A stretch of 64,000 nt of DNA from a virus: the IMG/VR virus record IMGVR_UViG_3300033153_010125, positions 1 to 64,000 of that record, one strand, 5' to 3'. The position numbers and the translations under genes were made by a program. Positions 45,873 through 54,022 of this stretch are shown piece after piece. Position 1 is the stretch's first letter. Every line of letters begins with the position of its first letter. The notes beneath the pieces were generated by a model. The model was not told the DNA's origin. It did not search any database and saw only the letters and a program-made list of their open reading frames with translations.

Positions 45873-46838
45873 ATGGGAGTATCCAAAAAAGCACTAGATG
45901 TTGTACAAAAACTTTACGGAAAAGAGGCTGTAAGGAAATTATCTGAAACAGAAACTGATGTAGATTTTTTACCATCAGGGTCTTTATACCTAGACTATAC
46001 TCTAGGAGGAGGGTTTGCTCGTGGAAGAATCATTGAAATCTTTGGGCCAGAATCTTCTGGGAAAACAACCATAGCAATCGAAGCAATTGCTGAAACACAG
46101 AGATCGGGGCTTAATGCCTTTTTTTGTGATGCAGAACAGGCTTTTGATAAGGACTATGCAGAGAAGCTTGGAGTGAATGTAGAAGAGCTTATCCTGAATC
46201 AACCAGATAGTGGGGAGCAAGCCCTTAATGTAACAATAGCAATGATCGAGACAGGAGAGATTGCCTTAGTAGTGATTGATTCAACCTCAGCTCTTACTCC
46301 TAAGGCTGAACTAGAGGGGGAAATGGAAGATCAACAAATAGGGCTACAGGCAAGAATGTTATCAAAAGCTTTGAGGAAAATTACTGCAGTTGCAGCTAGA
46401 GCCAACTGTGCAGTTATATTTATCTCTCAACTTAGGGAAAATATTGGGCCTTATGGGGGACAAAAAATTGGTGTTGGAAATGCTATGAAATTCTATGCTT
46501 CTCAAAGGCTTAACGTGAAAAAATCGTATCCTCCTATTATGGAAGGAACAGTGGCTGTTGGGCATAAAATGTTAATGAAGGCTACAAAAAACAAAGTACA
46601 CACACCTTATAAGACTTGTGAGGTAATTCTTAAGTATGGTCATGGTTATGACAAAGGAGGAGAAGTAGTAATGCTTGCAGAGGAAATGGGAATTATAGAA
46701 AGAAAGGGATCTTGGTATGCATATCAAGGAACCAATCTGGCACAAGGTCTTGATAAAACAGCTTTAGTTGTAGCGGATAACCCAGAGCTTCATGACGAAT
46801 TACTGACACAAGTTGTAGAAGGACTCAAAAATCAATGA
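45873..46838 (+). CDS. recA: RecA recombinase
   Basis: 321 aa. Homologous pairing and strand exchange on ssDNA. Walker A GPESSGKTT at residues 58-66 is identical to cellular RecA; Walker B VVIDSTSAL around 132-140; ISQLRENIG and the GGQKIGVGNAMKFYAS stretch correspond to the L2-adjacent and MAW-like core. It lacks the extended C-terminus of host RecA (about 350 aa). It starts 11 nt after the TnpB-like gene and its stop overlaps the next tiny ORF. Typical phage recombination/replication gene, resembling true RecA more than UvsX. Confidence 0.95.
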   Translation: MGVSKKALDVVQKLYGKEAVRKLSETETDVDFLPSGSLYLDYTLGGGFARGRIIEIFGPESSGKTTIAIEAIAETQRSGLNAFFCDAEQAFDKDYAEKLGVNVEELILNQPDSGEQALNVTIAMIETGEIALVVIDSTSALTPKAELEGEMEDQQIGLQARMLSKALRKITAVAARANCAVIFISQLRENIGPYGGQKIGVGNAMKFYASQRLNVKKSYPPIMEGTVAVGHKMLMKATKNKVHTPYKTCEVILKYGHGYDKGGEVVMLAEEMGIIERKGSWYAYQGTNLAQGLDKTALVVADNPELHDELLTQVVEGLKNQ

Positions 46839-46933
46839 TGAAAAAAAGAAAAAGGCTTAAGTGTAAAAGAAAGCCTATCCCAAGGGTACTTGTTAGATTA
46901 CGAAAGACTAAAATTGACTTACACAATAAATAA
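46838..46933 (+). CDS. 31-residue basic peptide ORF
   Basis: A TGATG overlap with the recA stop starts a 31-aa ORF (MKKRKRLKCKRKPIPRVLVR...) with 15 Arg/Lys, ending 1 nt before the GIY-YIG start at 46935. Tight coupling on both sides supports translation. It could be a translational coupling leader or a nucleic-acid-binding peptide. Confidence 0.45.
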   Translation: MKKRKRLKCKRKPIPRVLVRLRKTKIDLHNK

Positions 46934-46934
46934 G

Positions 46935-47390
46935 ATGACACCACAGTGGACATATAAAGGAACCGAGATAACTGAAGTAACACAGTTTCCAGAGGGGGTT
47001 ATTGGTTTCGTGTATCAAATAATTGATCACACAAACAATAAGAATTACATAGGCAGGAAGGCTATATACTCTACCAGAAAAAAACATTTTGGTAAAAGAA
47101 AGCTTGCCGAGATAACTGATAAGAGGATAAAAACCTATGAGATGATTACTAAGATTATGCCCAAGTGGCAATCTTATACTGGCTCATGTAAACCCCTCAA
47201 CGAGCAAATTGATGCTGGTGTCAGATATACAAAACAGATATTAACTTTCTGCTATTCTAAACAGGAGATGTCTTATTATGAATTGAAGCATCAATTAGCT
47301 AAAGGAGTGATTGAACCTGGGAACAGTTCATATAATGAAAATATTGCAGGCAAATTTTATCCTAAACTTTTTGTAAATGATAGTAACTAA
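46935..47390 (+). CDS. GIY-YIG endonuclease, SegE-like
   Basis: 151 aa from the ATG at 46935, which follows the tiny ORF by 1 nt; a longer frame start at 46890 (an in-frame TTG) would overlap it. Residues 24-29 (GFVYQI) and 37-42 (NYIGRK) form the GIY-YIG motif pair, and the WQSYTGSCKPLNEQID and ELKHQL/NSSYN parts match the SegE-type catalytic region with Glu. Free-standing phage homing-type nucleases of this kind cut DNA and spread into neighbouring sites. Its position beside recA fits homing or a repair role. Confidence 0.75.
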   Translation: MTPQWTYKGTEITEVTQFPEGVIGFVYQIIDHTNNKNYIGRKAIYSTRKKHFGKRKLAEITDKRIKTYEMITKIMPKWQSYTGSCKPLNEQIDAGVRYTKQILTFCYSKQEMSYYELKHQLAKGVIEPGNSSYNENIAGKFYPKLFVNDSN

Positions 47391-47583
47391 GGAGCAATAT
47401 ACTAAGATGCGACTCAAGAGAACCTTTCTTTATGAGTATTTCCTTGCCGCAGGTGGGGCACGTATCCCAGAACATGAGTTTTCTATAGTTTTCGGGGTAT
47501 GGCTTGGTAGATTTGGGATCAATCCACAGGATGCTACTAGGAGAATAGTTACTTTTCTTGATAAAAAATTTGGTCAGAAGTAA
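47377..47583 (+). CDS. Small unknown protein
   Basis: 68 aa, basic, with FLYEYFLAAGGARIPEHEF and an amphipathic helix (FSIVFGVWLGRFGINPQDA). Starts within the GIY-YIG stop region (14-nt overlap) and precedes the SSB-like gene by 49 nt. No family recognised. Confidence 0.5.
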   Translation: MIVTKEQYTKMRLKRTFLYEYFLAAGGARIPEHEFSIVFGVWLGRFGINPQDATRRIVTFLDKKFGQK

Positions 47584-47632
47584 AATTATTCCTACACTTG
47601 TAATCAGTATTAACAAAAAACAACAAAAAGAA

Positions 47633-48607
47633 ATGCCTACAATTTATTTAAATGCTGGATTTGATGGAACAATCTATGAATCTTCTAAGCAACCAAAAGA
47701 GGGTTTTGAGCAACACACCAGCTCAAAAGGAAACCTCTCATATAGAAAACTTTATAAAAAAGGACTCTATGGTATCTACAAAGGTGTAGAGTTGAGAGAC
47801 TCACCAATCGGACAACAGCTTTCAATACATGTTGTTGATCAAGCTAACAACACTATCTATTTTCAGCTACCTTTTAAAGATCAAAAAGGAGACATAGGCA
47901 CATTTGCTGAGTCCTTTATTGCTAAACTTCCTTATATACAGGCAGAGTTTTTGTATAGATTTTATGCATATAATATGCCAGTTGAAGGTAAGACTTATAG
48001 TAATATTGGGATATCTATAAAACATGCAAATTTAGATTACGCAACTGTTAGAGAGGATATACTTATTGAGCAGCTAACCTTTGCATATACTATTAAAGCT
48101 ACTGGAGAAAAGGTGGCAGGAGTTGTACCAGAAATTGTTTGGACTACAACTTTTGACGGTAAGAATGTTGCCGACAAATCTGCTAAGAATTCATATCTAT
48201 ATGGAGTACTTAGTCAGTATGGAACTATCCAAGAAGCAGCACCAGTAGCAGCACCAGTTCAAGCAGCACCAGTTCAAGCAGCACCAGTAGCAGCACCTGT
48301 AGCGGCACCAGTTCAAGCAGCACCTGTAGCGGCACCAGTTCAAGCAGCACCAGTAGCAGCACCTGTAGCAGCACCAGTTCAAGCAGCACCAGTAGCAGCA
48401 CCTGTAGCGGCACCAGTTCAAGCAGCACCTGTTCAAGCAGCACCTGTTCAAGCAGCACCTGTTCAAGCAGCACCAGTTCAAGCAGCACCAGTTCAAGCAG
48501 CACCTGTAGCAGCACCTGTAGCGGCACCTGTAGCTCAAACACAAGGAGCTGTTCAATACGTACAGCCACCTGCAGACACTGGAGCGAATGACGATTTACC
48601 ATTCTAA
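47633..48607 (+). CDS. ssb: Single-stranded DNA-binding protein with AP-rich linker
   Basis: 324 aa from the ATG at 47633; a TTG start 75 nt upstream is unlikely because it overlaps the previous gene. The first 200 residues are an OB-like beta domain (LYGIYKGVELRDSPIGQQLSIHVVD, aromatic positions), then about 100 residues of VAAPVQAAP repeats, then ADTGANDDLPF, an acidic SSB-type tip like DDDIPF that recruits partner proteins. crAss-like phages have similar SSBs. It would protect ssDNA and load RecA, encoded upstream in the same operon. Confidence 0.75.
   Translation: MPTIYLNAGFDGTIYESSKQPKEGFEQHTSSKGNLSYRKLYKKGLYGIYKGVELRDSPIGQQLSIHVVDQANNTIYFQLPFKDQKGDIGTFAESFIAKLPYIQAEFLYRFYAYNMPVEGKTYSNIGISIKHANLDYATVREDILIEQLTFAYTIKATGEKVAGVVPEIVWTTTFDGKNVADKSAKNSYLYGVLSQYGTIQEAAPVAAPVQAAPVQAAPVAAPVAAPVQAAPVAAPVQAAPVAAPVAAPVQAAPVAAPVAAPVQAAPVQAAPVQAAPVQAAPVQAAPVQAAPVAAPVAAPVAQTQGAVQYVQPPADTGANDDLPF
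48236..48535 (+). repeat. Ala-Pro-Val-Gln coding repeats in SSB linker
   Basis: About 20 tandem units of 12-15 nt (GCAGCACCAGTTCAA and GCAGCACCTGTAGCA types) encode QAAPV and AAPVA blocks. Near-identical units in long runs suggest slippage-driven length change. Confidence 0.9.
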
Positions 48608-48625
48608 TAATAAGTACTAACCAAA

Positions 48626-48658
48626 GAAGACCTAGGATAAACCTGGGTCTTCATTTTT
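48626..48658 (+). terminator. Rho-independent terminator after SSB gene
   Basis: 11-bp stem (GAAGACCTAGG / CCTGGGTCTTC, one wobble), 5-nt loop, then ATTTTTAATT. Stem strong, U-tract moderate. Confidence 0.75.
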
Positions 48659-48671
48659 AATTCTAAATTTT

Positions 48672-49046
48672 ATGAAACTGATAACAACAATATTTTTTAC
48701 ATTATTAATGATTTCTGGATACGCACAAGTTACAAAGGTAACAGGTATCGCAACAGAGGACACAACAGAAATTTTTACAAAAGGAACCGATAGTGATTTC
48801 AAACTTGAGTATGTGGCAAATGGATCCACAATAAAAGAGTTTGCCGACCATGAATTAGTTGATGAGCTTACTGTTAACAAAGTAGAATTCTTTACTGACA
48901 GGATCTTTTATAAGGTTACAAATTCAGAAGGCTTTACTTTTGGTGTCACGTATACTTTTAATGACAGCACTGTATTTTTTGCTGATATTGATGGAAATTT
49001 TACAGAAGTTTATGGGGAAGGTTTATCCTTTACCCACCAATATTAA
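48672..49046 (+). CDS. Small exported protein, unknown
   Basis: 124 aa. An N-terminal signal peptide (LITTIFFTLLMISGYAQ, with AQ cleavage-type site) precedes a beta-rich domain with several Thr/Phe strands. The product should act outside the inner membrane. No lipobox. In a phage operon this could be a superinfection or envelope factor, but that is speculation. Confidence 0.65.
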   Translation: MKLITTIFFTLLMISGYAQVTKVTGIATEDTTEIFTKGTDSDFKLEYVANGSTIKEFADHELVDELTVNKVEFFTDRIFYKVTNSEGFTFGVTYTFNDSTVFFADIDGNFTEVYGEGLSFTHQY

Positions 49047-49064
49047 AAACCAATAAACCATAGA

Positions 49065-49304
49065 ATGAAAAAAGCCGAGTTGACACATATCCCTTTTATG
49101 ATCTTTGCAGATATTGTTAAAGACATTAAAAAACATTTACCAAAAACCTGTACTTTCTTGTCCCCCTTGAAAACAACAAAAGGGCTTTTACAGGTGAGAG
49201 CAGTAATAAAAAATACAGAGTATAGGTTTACGACACCAGCAGATCTGAAATTTACAAATGCTGATGTTAAAAAACTTCGATCATCCCTTTTAGAAAAGTG
49301 TTAA
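49065..49304 (+). CDS. Small basic protein, unknown
   Basis: 79 aa, Lys-rich, helix then beta (LLQVRAVIKNTEYRFTTPADL). Overlaps nothing; spacing of 18 nt and 3 nt to neighbours. No family recognised. Confidence 0.55.
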   Translation: MKKAELTHIPFMIFADIVKDIKKHLPKTCTFLSPLKTTKGLLQVRAVIKNTEYRFTTPADLKFTNADVKKLRSSLLEKC

Positions 49305-49307
49305 GCC

Positions 49308-49502
49308 ATGTCTGTTACAGAAATGAGAGCTATTTATATGGCACTTTCGGAGAGTGGGGATCTTAAAAAAATGTTTCCAAGCCTTACGGGGAGTTGGGAA
49401 AAAGACGAAAAAACCTTCACAACAGAATATAATACTAATGAGAGAATCTTAGAAAATCTTGAAATAGAGGACGTAGAGGAGGATCTTGAAAATTATTTTT
49501 AG
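49308..49502 (+). CDS. Small acidic protein, unknown
   Basis: 64 aa, helical, acidic end (EIEDVEEDLENYF). Two nt before the A1-like gene. Could be a small regulatory partner of the nuclease. Not recognised. Confidence 0.55.
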   Translation: MSVTEMRAIYMALSESGDLKKMFPSLTGSWEKDEKTFTTEYNTNERILENLEIEDVEEDLENYF

Positions 49503-49504
49503 AA

Positions 49505-51076
49505 ATGAAGAAACAACACACGTATGACAGAGCACTTTTAAAGCAGCTCTGTAAACAACAGCCAAAAAACAATTTCAATGCCACAACAGTGACTAGAGAA
49601 TATTGTGAAGAGGTTGGAATAGAGTTTTCTGTATACAAGGCGAGGCAAGTCCAGAAGATTATAAAGAAGGAGAATTTTCATGAAACAGGGTCTAAACCAC
49701 ACGAATCAGACCACTATAAGGAGGCCACAAAAAGGAAAATTAAGAAAAAAATTGGCCTTTACTTAATTACTTGGGCGCAGGCTCATACCCCTATAAATGA
49801 AGTATTGTGGGAAAATATGAAAGCCTACGCACAGAAAATTGGTGCCAAGATTATTGTCCTTCCTGGAACATATTTAAATTACAATTCTTCTTTTAAGAAG
49901 CTAGAACGTACTTGGGACGACAGACTTCTTGAATACATGTATGCTTCAGAAAATAAACTCTTTAAACATTTACACATAATACCTGATGCAGATATCCTCC
50001 CTACAGCACAAATGCCTCTTATGGGAATGGAGAGTGTTACAGGAATTGAGAGTTCTATAATTGGGCACCCTCGTCAACACAAGATGATTGTTCCAACCCT
50101 GAAAACCTCACGTAGAAAATTAATGGCCACAACTGGTTCAATCACTGTTGAGAACTACAGAAGAGCAAGAGTTGGTAAAAAAGCCAGAACTCATCATAAG
50201 ATGGGGTTCCTTATCGCTGAAAAAATCGATAAAGAGGAATTTGTAATGAGGCATGTTGAGGCAGAGAAAGACGGCTCTTTCCAAGATCTTGTTTTTAGAG
50301 TAGAGGAGGGGAAGGTTTCAATGACGGCTAAATGGGCAGCCATTGTCAATGGAGATACACACTTATCAAAAGAGTGTAGTGATATGTTAAAGGAGACTCG
50401 TAGAATTGTCGAAATAGGAAAACCGGATGTTACAATTTGGCACGATTTATTTGACGGGTATTCTATCAACCATCATCAACAAAAAGATTTTGTAGCACAG
50501 GTGATTAAGGAGAAGAAAAATCTTAATAGTCTTCAGGGAGAAATTGATCTCAATATGAATTTCATCAAGGAGTGGAAAGATACAAATATGATTATCATTC
50601 CAAGTAATCATAATGATTGGTTAGATAAGTGGGTGAGATTCTCTGAGGGGACCAAAGATTTAAAAAATGCAAAACTCTTTAATGAGTTTCAAGCAGTCCT
50701 GTTTGAGGAAAAAGCTCCAAAAGGGTTATATGCATATCTTGTTGACCGAGAATTCGGTGATGAGGTAAAAACTCTAGACAGGAATGCTTCCTATATGGTA
50801 GCAGGTCATGAGATTAATAACCACGGAGACCTTGGTTCAAATGGTGCCAAAGGGACCCCAATTACTTTTAAGAAGTTGAATACTAAGATTGTATCTGGAG
50901 ATAAACATTTTTTATATACTTTTGATAATGCATTTGGTGTAGGTATCACTACAGTACTTGATCATGGGTATAATAGAGGAATGAGTTCTTGGATTCAATC
51001 CAGTGGCCTTATTCACGCAAACGGAACCTTCCAACATTTAATATTTGCTGGAGGAAAATTTACCACACTTTTCTAG
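49505..51076 (+). CDS. Metallophosphoesterase-like protein, T5 A1-like
   Basis: 523 aa. The motif order WHDLFDGYSINHHQQ (residues about 320-333), SNHNDWLDKW and AGHEINNHGDLGSNGAKG recalls the D-x-H / G-N-H / GH-x-x-H set of metallophosphoesterases and, from memory, the T5 A1 protein that breaks down host DNA. The N-terminal 170 residues form a separate DNA-binding-like basic domain (KQQPKNNFNATTVTREYC and HTH-like). The early position in the recA operon fits host-DNA degradation. Alternative: a phosphatase with a different substrate. Confidence 0.55.
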   Translation: MKKQHTYDRALLKQLCKQQPKNNFNATTVTREYCEEVGIEFSVYKARQVQKIIKKENFHETGSKPHESDHYKEATKRKIKKKIGLYLITWAQAHTPINEVLWENMKAYAQKIGAKIIVLPGTYLNYNSSFKKLERTWDDRLLEYMYASENKLFKHLHIIPDADILPTAQMPLMGMESVTGIESSIIGHPRQHKMIVPTLKTSRRKLMATTGSITVENYRRARVGKKARTHHKMGFLIAEKIDKEEFVMRHVEAEKDGSFQDLVFRVEEGKVSMTAKWAAIVNGDTHLSKECSDMLKETRRIVEIGKPDVTIWHDLFDGYSINHHQQKDFVAQVIKEKKNLNSLQGEIDLNMNFIKEWKDTNMIIIPSNHNDWLDKWVRFSEGTKDLKNAKLFNEFQAVLFEEKAPKGLYAYLVDREFGDEVKTLDRNASYMVAGHEINNHGDLGSNGAKGTPITFKKLNTKIVSGDKHFLYTFDNAFGVGITTVLDHGYNRGMSSWIQSSGLIHANGTFQHLIFAGGKFTTLF

Positions 51077-51096
51077 GTAGGTAATTATTTTTAATA

Positions 51097-51104
51097 TATA
51101 TTTG
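51097..51104 (+). promoter_or_regulatory. -7 box of a groEL promoter candidate
   Basis: TATATTTG matches TAnnTTTG. The -33 position (about 51073-51077) reads CTAGG, not TTTG, so the promoter is weak or activator-dependent. Leader of about 29 nt before the ATG at 51134. Confidence 0.45.
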
Positions 51105-51133
51105 CAGAAGAACAAAATTTAAAACCAACAACA

Positions 51134-52714
51134 ATGAGTGATATTCTTTCAAAAGAAGAAGCCAGAAATGGTATCAAGAACGGAATCAATAAAGTAGCAG
51201 ACACAGTAGGTTTAACTGCTGGTCCAAAGGGACGTAATGTAGTAATAGCACAGGGATTTGGTGCATCAATAAATACCAATGACGGTGTAACAGTTGCCAG
51301 AGCAATTTCTTTGGGGGATCCTTTAGAAGATATTGGTGCTCACATGGTAAAAGAAGTGGCTACTAATACAGAAGAAGCTACAGGTGACGGAACTACTACT
51401 GCTACAATCTTACTTCAAGCACTCGTAGAAGGTGGTTTAAAGAAAATTGCTGCAGGGGCTGACCCAAACCAGTTAAAGGTAGGGATGGCTAAAGCGGCTA
51501 ATAAAATCGTAGAGCATCTTGACTCACTAAGTATTCCGGTAAGTGATAACGCCACCATTAAAAAAGTTGCCACAATTGCAGCAAATAATGACGAGGAATT
51601 AGGAACCCTCATTGCAGAAGCTTTTGCAGAAGCAGGAGATGCAGGAGAAGTAGCGGTAACTGAATCAGGGACTTTCGAAACAAAACTAGAGGTTGTAGAA
51701 GGCCTACGTTTTGATAGGGGGTATTTACACAGAGCATTTATTAACAATGTTGCAGCAAGAAGAGCCGATTTAGAATCACCAAATATCCTTGTAACAGATA
51801 AGAAAATTAATTCCTCAAGAGATTTGATGCCTATCCTAGAGCTGCTTGCAACAACTACAAACTCTAAACTATTATTAATTAGTGATGATATTGAGCAAGA
51901 TGTCTTGATGTCGATTGCTATGTCAAAAGCGCAAGGGAAGATAGACATCACCTGTGTAAAGGCCCCAGGCTTTGGAGATAGCAGGGCTGAAATGTTGGAA
52001 GATATTGCAGCTATTGTGGGAGCAACCTTTATTGGACCGTCTCATGAACTTCAGAAAACAACACTTGATGATCTTGGATATGCTGAGTATGTATATGCTG
52101 AGAAAGATGAGACCACTATTATAGGTGGTGGGGGAGAAGAAGATGAAATCAACAGTCGTATTGATAATATAAAAGAAGCGTTAAAGGAACCGGAGTTAGA
52201 AGATTACCCTAAACAGATCCTACAAAAAAGACTAGGATATCTTAAAGGAGGTGTGTCTGTTCTATATGTTGGGGCCGCTTCTGATACAGAACTTGCTGAA
52301 AAGAAGTATCGTATTGAGGATGCTATTGGTGCAACAAGATCAGCTATTGCGGAGGGGATTGTTCCTGGATGTGGGATTGCTTTGATCAGAGTAACCAATG
52401 ATGTAAAGAATTTCAAAATGGTTGAAACAGAGGATGAAGGTCTGGGAGTAATGGTAGTTCTTGAGGCTGTAAAAAAACCCTTCAACAAAATCCTTGAAAA
52501 TGCAGGACTCTCACCAGAGGTTGTAATGGCCAAGATTATTGATGAAGATGCCTTCTACGGAATCAATGTTAAGACAGGAGAATATGGCAATCTTATGAAA
52601 CTGGGCGTTATTGATCCAGTGAAGGTTACTAAAACAGCACTACTTAATGCAGTATCTGTTGCAGGGCTGTTTTTAACTACAGAGGCGGTAGTCTTTGATC
52701 AACGTGGAGAATAA
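51134..52714 (+). CDS. groEL: Chaperonin GroEL homologue
   Basis: 526 aa. Folds proteins in a double-ring cage. Conserved ATP-site motifs: GLTAGPKGRNVVI (residues 26-38), NDGVTV (49-54), GDGTTTA (84-90), and IEDAIGATRSAIAEGIVPGCG with the catalytic Asp of the IEDA helix. The apical domain includes NILVTDKKINSSRDLMP. It ends VVFDQRGE without the GGM tail, and is about 20 residues shorter than host GroEL. Next gene is a GroES-like protein, giving a full phage chaperonin pair. Confidence 0.95.
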   Translation: MSDILSKEEARNGIKNGINKVADTVGLTAGPKGRNVVIAQGFGASINTNDGVTVARAISLGDPLEDIGAHMVKEVATNTEEATGDGTTTATILLQALVEGGLKKIAAGADPNQLKVGMAKAANKIVEHLDSLSIPVSDNATIKKVATIAANNDEELGTLIAEAFAEAGDAGEVAVTESGTFETKLEVVEGLRFDRGYLHRAFINNVAARRADLESPNILVTDKKINSSRDLMPILELLATTTNSKLLLISDDIEQDVLMSIAMSKAQGKIDITCVKAPGFGDSRAEMLEDIAAIVGATFIGPSHELQKTTLDDLGYAEYVYAEKDETTIIGGGGEEDEINSRIDNIKEALKEPELEDYPKQILQKRLGYLKGGVSVLYVGAASDTELAEKKYRIEDAIGATRSAIAEGIVPGCGIALIRVTNDVKNFKMVETEDEGLGVMVVLEAVKKPFNKILENAGLSPEVVMAKIIDEDAFYGINVKTGEYGNLMKLGVIDPVKVTKTALLNAVSVAGLFLTTEAVVFDQRGE

Positions 52715-52739
52715 TACAAACCAAAGAATATTATAAAAA

Positions 52740-52982
52740 ATGGAAGCACAGCTTAAAAAAGTAATAGTTGAGGTAATCAAACCAAAGGATCTCATAGCAG
52801 ATACTGATACGGTAATAACAGCAAAGGGAAAAGTTATCTCAATAGGCCCAACATGTGAATGTGATATAAAACTGGAGGATGTTATCATGTTCTCAGGTTT
52901 TGCAGGATCGAGATTTAAACTTGATGGGAGCGATACAGAATATCTAGTGTTAAACCAAGACGAAGTCTACTTAAAACTATAA
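52740..52982 (+). CDS. groES: GroES-like co-chaperonin
   Basis: 80 aa. The core KKVIVEVIKP...ITAKGKVISIGP and DVIMFSGFAGSRFKLDG...YLVLNQDEV follow the GroES pattern (K-V-x-V..., G-x-V-x-x-V-G, K-x-G-D-x-V, E-x-x-I-x-x-x-D-I). The mobile-loop stretch is reduced to about eight residues (DLIADTDT) without the usual hydrophobic IVL triplet, and the roof hairpin is short. It lies 25 nt after groEL. It may work only with the phage GroEL, or replace host GroES. Confidence 0.75.
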   Translation: MEAQLKKVIVEVIKPKDLIADTDTVITAKGKVISIGPTCECDIKLEDVIMFSGFAGSRFKLDGSDTEYLVLNQDEVYLKL

Positions 52983-52984
52983 TT

Positions 52985-53887
52985 ATGGAAAACCCATTCG
53001 AAGAAGTAAAAGATACAACCTTTCTAAAATGGCTTTGGGCCAATTGGAAAACACATATAGGCCTTATCCTACTTTTTAGTTTGATCTTTATAGTAGGGTC
53101 CTTCTGTATCTTAGGTGGAAACTCCCCATACATTGTGAGTACAGTTGTTTTCCTATGGGCACTATCTGCCTCAGTGATTTTACCTTTCAATGAATACAGA
53201 GATGCCAAACAAAATTATGATGCTTTTGAGGAATCAATAAATAAGCCAGGGGATACTTCCTCCGAAGGTGTGTGGCACCAGATAAACAATAAAGATGTTG
53301 AATATACCAAGCCTTGGGAGGGGGATACAGGTATTCCAGAAAAATCTTTATATAAAAGAATCATATTATCCGGTGGAGCTGGTTCTGGAAAGGACTATCT
53401 TAGAGACATATTCCATAAAAGAGGTTTTATTGTAGATGTATCATACACTACTAGAAACCCTAGGGATGGAGAAACTCCTGGGTATACATACAACTTTGTT
53501 GGAGTAGATCATTTTAAACAATTAGACAACAGGGGAAAATTCTACGAATCTGTTGTATTTAACAAGGCTCTTTATGGTACCTCTAAAGATAGTTGGGAAA
53601 ACTCTGATGTTTTTATTATGACACCTTCTGGAGTAGAGCAAATCTCTGCAGAGGATAGAGAAAATTGTATAGTTGTATACTTTAAAATCGAAGAAGATGT
53701 TCGTAGAGAAAGGATGGGAAAACGCAAAGACAACGGCTTCGATAAGATCGAAAGAAGAATCCTTGCTGACAACGAGGACTTCAAGGGCTTTCTGCCTGAA
53801 GCCGATATGGTAATAACTAATCCACTTTACGATAGCGATATTGTAATAAAGGATATTCTAGACATGGCAGTTTTAAACAAAGATTAA
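52985..53887 (+). CDS. Membrane-anchored guanylate-kinase-like protein
   Basis: 300 aa. Two membrane segments lie at residues about 24-44 and 48-68 (IGLILLFSLIFIVGSF; VSTVVFLWALSASVIL). The C-terminal half has a P-loop GGAGSGKD at 130-137, then SYTTRNPRDGETPGY at 153-167, the GMP-binding T-T-R-x-P-R-x-G-E motif, then YFKIEEDVRRER near 225-240. Guanylate kinases are soluble; the membrane anchor and a GKD loop (usually GKS/T, but GKD occurs in phage dNMP kinases) make it unusual. It would phosphorylate (d)GMP or bind it. Follows groES by 2 nt. Confidence 0.75.
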   Translation: MENPFEEVKDTTFLKWLWANWKTHIGLILLFSLIFIVGSFCILGGNSPYIVSTVVFLWALSASVILPFNEYRDAKQNYDAFEESINKPGDTSSEGVWHQINNKDVEYTKPWEGDTGIPEKSLYKRIILSGGAGSGKDYLRDIFHKRGFIVDVSYTTRNPRDGETPGYTYNFVGVDHFKQLDNRGKFYESVVFNKALYGTSKDSWENSDVFIMTPSGVEQISAEDRENCIVVYFKIEEDVRRERMGKRKDNGFDKIERRILADNEDFKGFLPEADMVITNPLYDSDIVIKDILDMAVLNKD

Positions 53888-54022
53888 ATTCTTTTTGTTG
53901 GTACAATAGGGTGGGGTTCTCAATGACCTCATCCTAATACCAATTATATACACAACTAACCAATATTAAGCAACCAAATCGCTAGGAAGACGTCTGGTTT
54001 TGTAATAATCTAATATTATAGA

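Noticed and set aside
48236-48535. Possible CRISPR array
   Set aside because: The repeats are in-frame coding units of 12-15 nt without unique spacers.
48197-48602. Minus-strand Cys/Trp- and Leu/Val-rich frames
   Set aside because: They mirror the VAAPVQ repeats of the SSB linker and have no independent support.
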